The notes: generated by a model not told the origin, from the sequence alone. Shown: positions 1-11,982, counted from the first letter of the stretch. The stretch is 64,000 bases of DNA from Brassica napus (GCF_020379485.1 NC_063450.1:50491374-50555373), one strand, 5' to 3'. Program-made: numbers and translations.

Positions 1-2253
1 TATGATCCCAAAACCTTTAAGACTAAAGGAGGTTCAAGAGAGGTTACCTCCACACTGATCAAAACACCGGAAAGAGAGGTGGAGTTCTTTGCCAAGTTTA
101 GGAACTCAGTAAGTGAAACAAGCTTCCCAGCGTTTCTCTCGTTTGGATTCCTAAACATATTGTATGTTCTGTATGGGTTTGATATAGCAGCTGCACAAAA
201 CAGTTGGAGTATAGTTACCGTAACTGGCAAGTTATCTAATTTCAAAATAGTCTGTAGTTTGTATCTATATGAGAATCTCTCAAATTAGTTACTATTAATA
301 GTAGGAAGAAACTTACGAGTCAAGGTCTGGATCTCAGGCCAGGTGAGACTAAAAGTGTATATACCACCAAGTGAGCTAAGCTCATGAACATTTGTTGAAC
401 GGTTTCTCAAAGGAGTTTGGGCGACCATTGTGGTGTTCCCAAGATCGATGGAACTTGAGCAAAAGGGTGTACCGTCGCTGGACATTTGGACCGAGCAGTC
501 TATAACATCAGCACCATCTTTGATTGCCTTGGCATATGCCAAGTCTGTACATCCTGGGTAGTCTCCACTTGCACCATTCTTGGATATAACAAGAAAATCA
601 ACTGAAAACAAGAATCATTTAGTAGATGACATAAGTCACAATAAGAAAAAAAAAAGCAAAGTTATAACTCATCATACCTTGTTTTGTAGCGTTTCTGCCC
701 ATATGGGAGAAGCATTCTGATGAAAACATGAAAAAGAATGTTTTGATTTTGAGTCTTTTTATATTAAGGAAAAAGAGCTTTGTCTGTATAAGAGAGTTTT
801 TGCTTTGCTTACCGACGGATGCAGATGCACTTATGGGAAAGTCAGAGAGCACACCATCGACAGAGAAGTTACCATTATCCACAAAAGATAGATACTCAGA
901 GACAGGATCATAACTATAGTCATGTGCAATATCAACATCATTAGCAAAACCTGACACAAACACTTCAAGTCCTGCTTTGTGAGCATCTTGAACCAAAGAA
1001 GTAGACGGAAGCAAGTACTGCTTGTCATCTAGTGGCAACACGTAAGACTTGGGAACAAGAATCCCTGAAGCAAACGTTTTGACGAAAGTCAAGTTACTCA
1101 AGATAGAACCGTATGTTCTGTTTGTCGTCGGCTCGAATGTTTCTTTCTCGAGAAAACGGAACACGAAGATCGGTCCTTCACGCCCGAAACGTCCAGCGAT
1201 TTTCTTGAAGAAGTTGACTTCAGGGGAAGAGATGAAGTCGATGATAATGGTTTTTGAAGTTGTGGTTAGAAAGGTGGTCATGCTGAGGTTATGCTGCGCG
1301 TAGAAGGCCTCGTGCTGAACGTTTAACCAAAGGCCTTGTGGTTTCAGCTCTGTGTTTACATCTTGAACAGTCAAGATCGAGTATCCGTTTCCATCGAATC
1401 TCTCGGACCGAGATAATATACCTCTGATCACTACAAAAGGTGAGAACAAAACGTCACACATTTGTTTTTGGACAAAACACTTTCTTAAGTTTATTACAAA
1501 AATAATATCCAATGATAAAAATTCCCAAAATAACACATACTTATCAAAAAATAATATAAATTATTCAAACTCATAATCACATATTCACCCTCAAAATACT
1601 AACTCCTAAACCCAAATATGAAATATACATTTGTTTTTATTTTTAATAAATACTATTATTTTGAACATTGTTCGTGTTAGTTTTATCATAAAACATGATT
1701 TAATGCTAGTTAAGAGTATTTTTCTTTTTCTACAAAAGCACTCACTCACTAATGGAAGTTAAGAAGACTTACGGTTAACTTTGTTGAGATCTTTCAAGGA
1801 GAAATCGATGGTGAACCAGCCCTGTGTAGAGACTCCATTAACAAGGTAAGTGTTTGTACGATTTGGGTAAACAGCTTCAATATTAGAAGCATTGCTCATT
1901 GTTAAACCAGGGAAGCAGATCCCAGCTCCGTCTTTGGTTAGCTGAAGATCACACCATAGAACAACGTCTTCTACACTTGTCAGCATTGCGAAGTTGTAAG
2001 CATCGATGCTCGAATCTGGGAACAATCCAGAGAACCCTCCACGAGCAATCACACGAGGAGAGAAACCTAACAAGCACGCAAAGAAAAACAAATTAAAAAG
2101 GTAATCAAGAAAGTGATCTTTAATACAAGAAGAGAGAAAGTGAGAGCACTCACCGGTGAGCGTCTGCCATTTACTTTTAGATCCTTGAGCATCGGTTTGA
2201 ACAGCAAGCAGCTGAATCAAAACAACACCACAGAGTAGAAGTAACCCTCGCAT
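1..2253 (-). CDS. SHV3: Glycerophosphodiester phosphodiesterase-like GPI-anchored protein, SHV3/GDPDL type (5' part; gene runs off the left edge)
   Basis: The family acts at the cell surface and is needed for primary wall and cellulose organisation and root-hair growth. The start at 2253 opens with a signal peptide ([16 protein letters not shown]). Six exons are visible with GT-AG borders: 2253-2154, 2066-1773, 1430-813, 716-678, 601-317 and 190-48. Exon 2 holds the start of the first GDPD domain ([15 protein letters not shown], then [16 protein letters not shown]). Exons 4-5 contain a short linker and open the second, degenerate domain ([32 protein letters not shown]). Two GDPD-like domains in tandem are the hallmark of GDPDL proteins. 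In the first domain the usual catalytic HRG reads ARGG, as in this non-canonical subfamily. The 3' exons and the GPI signal lie outside the window. The exact paralogue (SHV3 or SVL1) rests on the neighbouring genes. Confidence 0.88.
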
Positions 2254-2977
2254 TGCCGGATTACCTCGCCGGAATTTGGTAATAACCTGTCGTTCTTCCT
2301 CCCGCCGTTGACTTTTTCGGCTTCTTCTTCTTTTTTTTCTCGGAGACCGGAGGAGATTTGTTAGAGAGAGAGAGAGGGTCTTCTTAGTTCTAGTTGCTTC
2401 GTTTGTTGGATTGTCATTTATACGATCGTTAATTCAAATTAAAATAATTATAAATATCAAAAAAGTCTGACTATTAATTTTGTTCTCACGAGTTACAAAA
2501 GTGTTATCGATCATCGAAAAGATTTTTTTACAATTAATAATTGGAGTCTACCACAATTACGCGTAATCACGTAGTTTTTATTTGGACGGTTCAAGAGCCG
2601 AGAGTTTAGTTGATCGGCTTCAGCTAAATACTGTCTACCGCTTTGTTCATTTGTTCCCGGATTCAACACACTTTTTTTCTAATAATTAAGAGGTTGTGGA
2701 TTCGTATACATTTCTATATCGAGATACATTTTATTTTAAATTTATTTTCTTTTGAAAATTTTATTTTTTAAATAAAATTTGAACCCATAAATCCTTTTAA
2801 GGCATCTACTAACTAAACTAATTTTTCGTTACATATTAAGTTAGATTTAAAAGAGTGACATTAACTTTGTTTACTTGAATTCATGTTTTGTTAAACTAGC
2901 TCCAATAAAATATATAAAAATATCAAGTTATAAAGCAAACCAAGCGTTTATGTTACACTGTGATTATCTCTTGAATA
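2254..2977. promoter_or_regulatory. Upstream region of the GDPDL gene
   Basis: No gene seen. A CT/GA-rich stretch at about 2320-2390 (minus-strand 5' leader with GAGA-type runs) is followed by AT-rich DNA. It ends where the Helitron terminus begins at 2978. A clear TATA box was not assigned. Confidence 0.4.
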
Positions 2978-4799
2978 TCTATACTATACTAAAAGTTGGA
3001 TATCCTCCAATTCTAAACTATCCACGTCAGATTAAAAATTCAAGCCAACCAGTGTTTGCCAGCTCATTCTAATATTCAGATCAGCTAATATTTACATCTT
3101 TCTTTCGACCCTTCGTCTCTCTCATTCTCCACCATGAAACTCTTAACCTTATCTCAGTTTCCCTTTACCCATTAAAAAACGGGGGAAAACCGGCGGCTGC
3201 TACTCCTAGCAAACACAAAAGCCAATTCCAAGACGGTTCATCATCGACGGCTCCGACTTCTCTCTTTTCTCAACGGCGTTCTTACTGGACGTGAATATGA
3301 AGAAACCCTAAACATTGTGACAGGAGGCCTCCTAATTGGCCTTGAGATGCTGTTGAAGCAGAAGCGCAGAAGAGAGAAGTTGCTGCTGGTGACTTATCTC
3401 CCAGGTACCGTTTTCACCTCAATTACGTTCAGCTTAACTATGACGTTTGAATCAATGACTTTGTGAAAAAAAAGAAACGAGTCTGTGTAGTGAAATTTCC
3501 GCGATGAGTAGTTTGATTGGTGAAATCAGCTTGGTCTGATCTGTAAATACAAATTATTTGGTCGTCTGTCAATTATTACAAATCTCTTAACAAAACAAAG
3601 TTCCAATTCGTTGTGGGGTTGGATGATTAAGAAAAAGTAGTCGCTGGTGATGCACTTAAGGTGTTAGTCCTGTATTAAAAAGCTGTAACTTTTGTGTGTT
3701 GATGTAATCTTTTAGTTGCAGGTTGTTAATTTTAGAACAGAATTGTAAAAAACCCTTTTATTTGGTTTCTGTATAGTGATGGAAAATATTTGATGCCGGT
3801 TACTTTGTGTCTCAGTAAGCAAGCTACTCGATAGTTTCTATCATAGTTTTCTGCAAGATCATGACCATAATTACGGCCAGGGCCAGCGAAGCACAAGAAC
3901 ATGTTACAGCTAGAGTTCTTTGAAAAGCTATTTGTTCATTACCTTACAAAAATTCCTGATTGGTGGCTGCGGTTTACTATCTTCTATGTTTCTGTTTACA
4001 GTTAATCACATGTAAGACACAAAGTAAATGTCCGCAGAAAAATACGATATCCTGAACTTCAGAAATAGTACGAAAAGGTTCACAACTACTCATCAGAAAT
4101 CCAGGGTAGACCACATCTCCTTCTCTGTTTGCAATGTAACCTCTCATATTATATTTTTGGTTTTGATTTCATGTCAAATATACATTTCTGAGTTTTGCAG
4201 GAAATTGGTAAATATGATTAGGAGAGTAAAGTATTTCGAGATCCAACCAGAGAGCCACAGACCGACTTCTATGGTGTGGCTCTGCCGATGGAAATCTTTT
4301 TTCCCATGTGTAAGCTCTCATGTCTTTGGTGAAAATATGCGCTTTGGTGGACTCTTTTGCTGCAAAACGGTGGGGTTTTTAAGATTGCTTGGAACATGTC
4401 AAGAAACCTTTTGTTATTGACTACTAGATTTTACGAGGGTTTAAAATTCTAATCTTTTCCTGCAGAGTGCTAGCTTTATATTAATATTAAGATGCCAAAA
4501 AAACTGATTTTCCCTGTCTTATATAGGCTAATGGATACGGTAACAGAACAATGCACATCAACATACTCGAGAGTTAAAGTGAAAGAATAAATAAGAACGA
4601 GGACATGCTAGGCGGATCAAAAGCACCACCAATGGCCAAGCAAAACGCTACGTCTGGTACTCTTGCAAGTAGGGAGTTCTATAAAGAATCTTCTCAGCCT
4701 TCCAACGCTTTGAAAAAGACAACAGTGGGTAAGTACAGTAATTATCACAACAATTTATTATAGGTAAAACCAGTTCAACAAATCATGGTCTCCGTTTCC

Positions 4800-4900
4800 A
4801 GATATATCACAATGGAAGCGCTGGAGCAGTCCCTGAGGGACATTAATGGTGGAAGAGACATTAATGAAATTATTTCTGAAGTTGATGGAGAAAAATGTAA
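4800..4900 (+). pseudogene. CDPK-like EF-hand exon fragment inside the Helitron
   Basis: The reading frame gives YITMEALEQSLRDINGGRDI followed by NEIISEVDGEK. This resembles the EF-hand region of calcium-dependent protein kinases, where an ITMEELE-type helix is followed by KEIISEVD and a Ca-binding loop. The match stops at a potential splice donor (TGTAAG) just inside the loop, so only one exon-sized piece is present. No kinase domain is seen nearby. It fits exon capture by the surrounding Helitron. The identification is by eye from a short stretch and could be coincidental. Confidence 0.42.
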
Positions 4901-5483
4901 GTCCTACTATATTTTATAACTTTGATAAGCACATACAACAAAACTATAATCACAAGCCGGTTTTTAAGCTGATTAGATTGTGTTGTTTGTTCAGAGATGT
5001 AGGTTTGTGTACCTGGGTTGGAAAACTCTTGCTGTCCATAAATAAAGAACTAAAAACTTGATTAAATTGACAACCATCAGTTTCATGCTTTACATTTTCA
5101 GCATTCTCACATTGCTTTTAATGGCTGGGGATTTGATTTTGATTCAGAGTTTCAAAGAAGGGGAGCTTCGCCACTTCTTCCTCTTTGTGTCAAATCTATA
5201 GAAACGTCTGTTTCGTTCCATTTAAGGCGGCTCCTCTGCGGCTTCTCGGTGTCATTTCCAACTTCATACATTTTACACATGGGATGCTAACAAGTAACAA
5301 CTTGCTATCGTAAATAAGGATGATAAAAGACATAAACATGGGGAAAATACACTTTGTATTATGAGAGAACTGCATCAGTTTAAAATATTGTAATTGTCGA
5401 GTGGGAGAACGGAGTACTGAATTAATTTACACACTGTATTAGCAGCCCTTGACCACTAAGATAAGCTATCTCAAAAGATTTGA

Positions 5484-5762
5484 TTGCTTAAGAAAGAAAG
5501 CTCAAATATATTTTTGGATCAAATAGTTGGTAAAGCCTTCAGTTTCCAGCTTAAATTGGGCGATTTCAACTTCACTTTCCAGCTCAAGTTGGGCGAGTTC
5601 AACGTCACTTCCAAACACCAAACATTCACTGTATCACGCATAATAACTGAGCACGAGAGGGATGCCCATGGACCCGATGACAATGGAGATGTTGCAAAGT
5701 TGGCAAAAGATGTGGCACCACCAAACGGTGAGAGCGTGAAGAAGAAGGCACGTCAGGAGTAG
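5484..5762 (+). pseudogene. RPA1-like (OB-fold ssDNA-binding) C-terminal remnant
   Basis: The frame encodes FQLKLGEFNVTSKHQTFTVS, then RIITEHERD and a basic tail KKKARQE. This resembles the C-terminal OB-fold strand pattern of plant RPA 70-kDa-like proteins (FQLKL..FN.T..HQTFTVS.I), a family often carried by plant Helitrons. The segment FSFQLKLGDFNF-TFQLKLGEFNV is an internal 33-bp direct duplication. Upstream exons are not recognisable, so this is a fragment. The listed ATG is simply the first in frame and probably not a real start. Placement inside Helitron ends supports it as element cargo. Confidence 0.55.
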
Positions 5763-6441
5763 ACCAACTTGGATTAAACAATTTCCCACCGCTTTGCTTA
5801 TCAAAATATGTTTTATCATATTTTTCCCTAATAATTTGAACTCTCTAATATCTTTTATATTTTTAATTTAATCTCTTTGTTTTGGTGGATGTTTAAGCTA
5901 AAAATGCAATTTGTTCATTTTCTTTAAGATTTCAACTCGGCCTTATTATTATAGATTATAACTCTTACCCTTTTTTTGGATTGGATATTATCACTATTTA
6001 TGCAGCTTAAACTTTAATTATCTTTTTAGGTTAATAACCGTATTCCAAAATTTATAAAATCATGTAAATTCCAAACCAACTGAGGCACAAATATCTGATT
6101 AAAGGTTAACCAAATTTATCAACGAAATAAAACCATAATGCATAAAGTATCATGCTTTATAGTACGAGCATATATAGAATTACATTTGGGTCGTTCTTTA
6201 AGATCGAACATACATTTGTTGACACTTTCCAAAAACTGTTTGTGACTTATAGTAAATAAAACAAATTATAAGTAATATTTTCTTGCATCACTTTCTCTAA
6301 TCCTTAAATTTGACATTTGAAAATTAAAAATTTCATTATAAATTGAAAATCTAATATAAACTGATCAACAAACATATATTAAAAGAATATCATTTTTTGT
6401 TACATAATACATGCTAAGACATTATTGAAACAATTTATATA

Positions 6442-7608
6442 TCTATACTATTAAAAGGGAAGGAGTTTTAAAAAATCTACCTATGAAAAGTTGTTGGACT
6501 CTTTCATTAGACATAACTATTTTTTTGGTCTCACCTTATATTTCTCTAACTATGCAATAGTCAATTACCTTATATTTCTCTAACTATGCAATAATCAATT
6601 ACCTTATATTTCTCTAATTTAGTTTAACAATATATTCTAAATATATATATTCTAAATATATTGTTATGATGATTTTTGATAAGAATATATTATAGATGCG
6701 ATTAAAAATTTATATTATTAAAAGAAAATATTTTTAAAAATATTTATAAAATAATTTATAATATCTATATAAAACTCTTTATTTTTTATCCTACCATTAA
6801 CTACAATAACTATAAATAATTTAAATAATAAAAAAATAAATCCTATTATTATTTCTCATTTTTTATGATACACTTCTCTAATTATTTTTCTTATTATCAT
6901 CCAATGTTATTGTTGTTATTCAATAACGTTATATACATCATATATTATGCTCAAAGATGGATATATAATATTTAAATATCAATTATTAAAATGAAAGCAT
7001 ATATCATACAACATATTATATCATGTCATCTAACATTATATAATTCTAAATATTTACAAAATCAAATTTAATAAAAAAACACTTTTGCAAATCATTTGTT
7101 AAAACAAAATTATATATATTTACGTTAAATTATTTTTTTATTACATTAATATATTAGAAGTTTCATTCATCTCTTAAAATATTATTGAAGATTATTTTTT
7201 TTCTACCATGTAAACCAAATGCCGGGTCACACTTGATTGCATGTTTTTTCGAAGTTTGCATGCTTTAAATTAACAAGTTTTCATTAAATCTAAACCAGCT
7301 TATGTACAAGTCATCATGTTTACTGGTTCGACGACGGGTCCAAACTTGATATAAAATTATTGTTCTCATCTAATTGAAAATAATTTATTTTAAAATAATA
7401 GACGCACTGAGTCTGATCAATCCATATAATTTTTTTTTGAAAAAAGTAATCAAACGATTAAAAATATAATTACGTAATAATAATTTTTTTTGACATAATA
7501 AAATTTTGTAACATAATAATGTATAACAAGACTAAAATACTAATTCATATCATATATTTTTATCAACTGAAAAATAATCCGCGCTTTTAAGCGCGGGTCA
7601 AAATCTAG
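6442..7608 (+). mobile_element. Nested non-autonomous Helitron
   Basis: It starts TCTATACTATTAAAAGGG after an A and ends CTAG (7605-7608) before a T. A near-perfect hairpin CCGCGCTT-TT-AAGCGCGG (7579-7596) sits 8 bases before the CTAG. These three features together are diagnostic of Helitrons in crucifers. The 1,167-bp interior is very AT-rich and has no coding capacity. It contains a local repeat of 'CCTTATATTTCTCTAACTATGCAATA' type at about 6534-6620. It lies wholly within the larger Helitron and so is the younger insertion. Confidence 0.8.
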
Positions 7609-7996
7609 TATTCTTTTAAAATATAACTTTTTATAATTTCATCAAATTACATTTAACTTTCAATTAATTTAGCTTAGAGGTGGGTGTATTAATTTATTAC
7701 CGTGAGAAATTAGTTGTTGTAATAATATTAGAATCAAAAAACTCTTAGAAATAAAAAAATATTACTCATTCTTACTTTAAATTTTCTTCAACTATATCAA
7801 ATTGAAACACAAATCAAATGGAGAAATATAAATTATTCTATTTTCTTAATTTTCTAACTTAATACTTTTTTGTTCTCTAATAAAAATATATTAGTGATTT
7901 TTTCAATTCAAACCAATTAAATTTAATAAAATTTACAATATAATCTCAGAATAAAAAGAGATTATATTTAATTATTTCAATATAAAGTAAATTTTA

Positions 7997-8546
7997 AAGA
8001 GAAAAAGACTAGAATAGCACCAAACCAAGTTTTTGTTCCCAAAGTAGTACTCATGGCTCAAAATCACAAAAATAGGTTTCATTAAAGAGGTAATGTACAC
8101 TTATACCCCTAGGGTTAATTAATCCAAACCTTAGGGTTTAGAGAGAGTTAAGGGGTGTGGTTTTGGAATTAGGGTTTAAAATTTTATAAATAATAAATAA
8201 TAAAATAAAAAATAAAAAATAAAAATTTTAAAAACAATTTCAAAAAGTATTTTTAAATTATAAAAAGAAAATCTGAAAAAAAAATAAAAAAAAAATTTGA
8301 ATTTTTTTTTTTAAAAAAAAATTATAAAAATTTCGAATCTGAAAACATATAATCTGAAACTATAAAAAAAATTATTTTTTTATTTTATTTATTTTATTTT
8401 TATTTATTTTAGTTTATTTATTTAATTTTAAACCAAGGGTATTATAGATATTTTACCCTTTAATGAATGTCATTTTTGTGACTTTCTCCTTCTAGTGCTA
8501 TTTTTGAGACATAAACTTCAAAAGATACTATTATTGACAATTGCCC
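7997..8546. repeat. AT-rich palindromic repeat element (MULE/MITE-like), copy 1
   Basis: The left end (AAAGAGAAAAAGACTAGAAT AGCAC) and the right end (AATTGCCC) carry imperfectly complementary arms with motifs such as 'AAAATAGCAC' and 'TCACAAAAAT'. The centre is a low-complexity AAAT/TTTTA tract. The same arms, in opposite orientation, bound a second copy at 39350-39784, so this is a dispersed family. No target duplication or ORF is evident. Confidence 0.5.
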
Positions 8547-8637
8547 AATTTTAAATGTTATATAAAATTAAAATATATTTTAATATAAAATAGTTTTAGT
8601 GTAAATTCATCCGCCCGTAGGGCGGACCAACCCCTAG

Positions 8638-9279
8638 TATCTTTTAATTTTAGAAAAATAATGCTTATTGAGTATGCTATTAATAATCTCTTTCTTTATG
8701 TTTGAAACACTAATGGTTTTGCTCAACAAATAATGTTTATTGAGTATAGATTAGCATGACTATCATCATTTAAATATATAACTCCCGAGTACTACTTGTA
8801 AAAGTCATTTATCTGGCCACCGCTTGGGCCCCTTCACTTCACTGATATGATGAATTGTACCTCTGCACGCATTGGATTAGCATTCATGTTTTGTTCTGTA
8901 CATACAAGTTGGCCATATATTAAACATTATAAAATTTTAAAATATAACAAAACATGCTTCTACGTTTCATGCTTGAAAAATGTAAGAAAAGTTAGACTAA
9001 TATAGCTGATGGGTTTTACTAAATTTTTCAAATTCGACCAAAAAGAATTTGGTTTTAATGTTTATATTCAGTTCTTAAAGTCTGAACAAATCTCAATTAG
9101 CTAAGTTTTGTTAAAAAAATTGTATTTTTCCTATAGATGTATATATAATATCTTTGTCTCAAATTGTCAATAAAACATATAAAGTTAAATATAATTCAGT
9201 TAAAACTTCAAAAATACAATACTATAATACTTTTTTTTTAACAACACATTAATGCTTATCAGATATAAACATCACTGAG
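8638..9279. other. Intergenic, no gene seen
   Basis: AT-rich DNA between the Helitron and the retroposon. There is a short local repeat (AATAATGCTTATTGAGTA-like at about 8660 and 8730). No coding potential was recognised. Confidence 0.5.
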
Positions 9280-10163
9280 ACAAAGCAGAAGAAGAATTAT
9301 AGGAACACATATTTATTAAAAAGCTTTTCTCTTTACTCCGTTTCCTCACATTTATCTTTCACGGAGTTAGAGATCTGATGAAGCTTTTTGTTTATATCGC
9401 CGGTTTGTTTCCGGCGTCTTTCAACCGGCTTCGGATTTTCGGACCGGTCATCGCCTCCGAAGTCGCACCTTATCTCTTGGTGGCCTTTCGGCTTTTGTCT
9501 CTGGCGCCTATCCCTTCTCCTCCGGTGATAGACGACCAGCTTTTGACTCCGCGTCAAGCTCCCATAGTGTTTGGCGGCAGCTTATCACCGGGATAATCCC
9601 GGTTATGTTCGATTAGCGTTTCCTGCATATTCTCCTCTCAATCGTCTCTCCTCTATTATCTCTGATGGCTTCTTCCTCTCCTTTGTTAGGGCCGCTTCAT
9701 TTTCGGGCTTTCTTTCATCATTAAAAATGACCGTTATTCATGCAGAAAGATCGAAGATTGTTGAGTTGATTGAAAACGATTGTATTTTCTTCTCGAGACG
9801 TCGATCTGGTGATCGATTTGGATCTGGCTGAAGACTGCTCCGAGTGAGCGTTTCTTCTTCATCCTGTTTCCGCCGTTGGCAGGGATCCGTCGCATCTCCT
9901 CTCTGGTACCAGCGGAAGCAAGCTGACTCCCAGTCTAACCCGTGTCCATTGATCGCCGGGCGATCAAACACGTGGTGGTGATCTGTCGGTATCTTTCTGT
10001 AACGGTTTTTTTCCTTTTGGCTGGCGGTCCAAAGTCTGTTTATTTTGTTAGGGCTTTTGTGTCCCTTTTATCTTTTAAGTTGTGGGATTGGTTTTGTTTA
10101 GGGCTTTGACCTATTAATAAAACTCAGTTGACAAAAAAAAAAAAAAAAAACAAAGCAGAAGAA
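9280..10163 (+). mobile_element. Poly(A)-tailed retroposon (truncated or internally deleted LINE-like element) with 14-bp target duplication
   Basis: The body (about 9294-10132) ends in a run of about 18 A (10133-10150). It is flanked by direct repeats ACAAAGCAGAAGAA at 9280-9293 and 10150-10163. A poly(A) tail plus a 13-15-bp target duplication is the signature of LINE-mediated retroposition. The GC-richer body, rich in CCGG-type motifs and ending in an AATAAAA-containing 3' end, differs sharply from the flanking AT-rich DNA. Short ORFs exist on both strands, but none resembles ORF1 or reverse transcriptase. It may therefore be a non-autonomous LINE, joining a LINE 5' leader and 3' end, or a processed transcript copy. 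Confidence 0.75.
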
Positions 10164-11050
10164 AGAGAAGAAGCTTTGGTCGGCGACGGCTCGGCGCGCG
10201 CCAAATTTAAAAAGTAGTTGAGGCATAATTAACCGCTAAGGCGGGTCCCATAACGTGGCAGCATGAATTATCTGTAACAGATACGTGGCGACTGGCGAGT
10301 ATCGATTTGTAGTCACGCATGACTTAAGGAAAGACGCGCAAACCTGTCAAAGGTTATACGTGGGTCCGTTGTTTGCTGTAAGCACCCCAAAACAAACCAC
10401 CACTTTCTAAAATCTCTTTTAACAAATCCTTATTTTATTTTGTCTTGTTGTCACATAATATAAAATTTCGAAGAAAAGTTATAAACTGTACATTGATGTG
10501 ATGCGGTGTATTCAATTGGAATAAATGTTTTTATAGGATTAAATAAATTCTTAATGGTCAACTTCCAATACTTTTTTTTTTTTCGTCAACAACTTCCAAT
10601 ACTTTAAGGAGGGGATGTTGACCTCAATCTTGTAATACTCTCTGAGTAGGTGAAATAATTAATTTTATTAATTTATCTAATGGCCTTGGACGGTTTAATC
10701 CACGACCAACATACCTGGCTGTTTTCAGGATTATGAATTGAAAACTAATTAATTTGTTTCCCCAACCCCAATCTTACTAAATACATGAGCAGTTCAAACA
10801 AGTATTCAACTTAAATTGAACGATTCTTTCTAAAAACATAAATAGTAAAACTCTAAATAATAACCCGATTAAGTACACACAATAAATTACTATATAGAGA
10901 GCTGTTAAGTGTTTACATCTTCTTTCCTCAAACTGAGACATGTTTGAGCATGTAGCTTCAGATTCCAATCACCATTCCTCGGTTAACTCAAACTGTTATT
11001 GTTAAAATCATGAAATTGAAAGAAAAAAAACTTGATGTTGTTTGGATGGC
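10164..11050. other. Intergenic, no gene seen
   Basis: A GC-rich palindromic motif (CGGCGCGCGCC, about 10191-10201) next to CAAATTT could be an E2F-type site. The rest is AT-rich with no recognised coding exon. Confidence 0.35.
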
Positions 11051-11059
11051 TGAAACACA

Positions 11060-11982
11060 CAGGTTGGGACTGTGAGCATGGAATGGTTGGCTGGAGAGAA
11101 GACTAAAGTGGTGGGAACGTTTCCACCTCGGAAGCGCGGTTGAACTGGCTATGTTGAGAAGGATACTGCTGGTCAGACCAATGTTTACTCTATTGAGGTT
11201 TGTAATATGGATCCACTCATGTGATAGGGCATTATAATGTAGTTGAATCATGATATGTTTTCTGATAAGCATTATAATCTAGTTTAAAAGCATGATAACA
11301 AGTATAAATAGTCTTTGAGGAAGAAGCTAAGAGATTAGAGGTCTTTGATCAGTTTCTTATCTGGTAGTCCTTTGTTTGAGGGTTTAAGTGATCTCTTCTT
11401 CAACAAATCTCCAAGATGATGAAGAGTCTTACGCTTCTTGATCTTATCAGTCTGGTGCTATATTTGGTCTCATCCAAATTCTATTGGCTTCTTCTTACTC
11501 TTTATTGACTCAATTCTATTGCTAATCTTTTGCTGAATAATATAATTTTTCTTGTTACTTTTTGCAGCCTGCAGTATAATGTTGCCATAAGCTCAGGTAC
11601 TGCAGGATCTTCTTCTGATGGAGCTGAGAACACAGCAGCAATCGTAGGAGGCCTTGCCCTTATCGCCGCAGCTTCCTCTATACTCCTCCAAGTCGGTAAA
11701 GATGCTCCAGCTAAACCAAAAGCAGTGGGGACTACAGAGGACCGTCTCTTAGCTACTACATCAACAAGTTCAAGCCTTCAGAAGTTGTTCAGACTTCTAC
11801 CCCCTATCCTCACTGAAGCTCCACCGGTGGCTCGGCAAGAAACTTCACTGCCGGAAATTACAGCCAGTGAGGCTCAGCCGGAGGAGACGTCTTCTGTTCC
11901 GGCAACTCTTAAGAGGTTATTAATTAGCCTAGTGATCCAATATATGCTGTGTAAAGATGAAATGAGGCTTATAAGCGCTTGA
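11060..11982 (+). pseudogene. Two-exon remnant of a chloroplast thylakoid-type proline-rich protein (MPH1/TEF5-like, tentative)
   Basis: Exon-like sequence at about 11090-11205 reads EKTKVVGTFPPRKRG, then TGYVEKDTAGQTNVYSIE, with a stop replacing a likely Trp. After an intron-like gap ending TTTGCAG at 11569, a frame gives AISSGTAGSSSDGAENTAAI followed by a hydrophobic stretch (GGLALIAAASSILL). Further on, the frame SLSYYINKFKPSEVVQTSTP is out of register with the first. So a frameshift near 11725 and other lesions break the reading frame. The order (charged exon, small transmembrane segment, SLSYYI motif, Pro/Glu-rich tail) recalls the thylakoid protein MPH1 (proline-rich family). This is from memory and not verified. 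The remnant is intron-containing, so it is a decayed gene or segment copy and not a processed copy. Confidence 0.45.

Larger units (their letters stand above)
2978..8637 (+). mobile_element. Large non-autonomous Helitron carrying gene fragments, with a nested Helitron inside
   Basis: The 5' end (TCTATACTATACTAAAAG after an A at 2977) has the TC start typical of crucifer Helitrons. The 3' end is CTAG at 8634-8637 followed by T. A GC hairpin (CCGCC CGTAG GGCGG, 8611-8625) lies just upstream, as the family requires. Insertion between A and T without target duplication fits Helitrons. The interior holds an RPA-like remnant (5484-5762), a CDPK-like exon (about 4800-4897), a second complete Helitron (6442-7608) and a palindromic AT-rich element (about 7997-8546). 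No Rep/helicase ORF is present, so it would depend on an autonomous partner. Pairing of this 5' end with this 3' end is inferred, because no other matching terminus was noticed between them apart from the nested pair. Confidence 0.62.

Noticed and set aside
6530..6625. CRISPR-like direct repeats
   Set aside because: Two or three imperfect 40-bp repeats in a Helitron of a plant genome. No spacer pattern or cas context.
9333..9971. Overlapping ORFs on both strands in the retroposon as a protein gene
   Set aside because: All are under 90 residues, unspliced and without recognisable domains. They reflect the GC-rich body.
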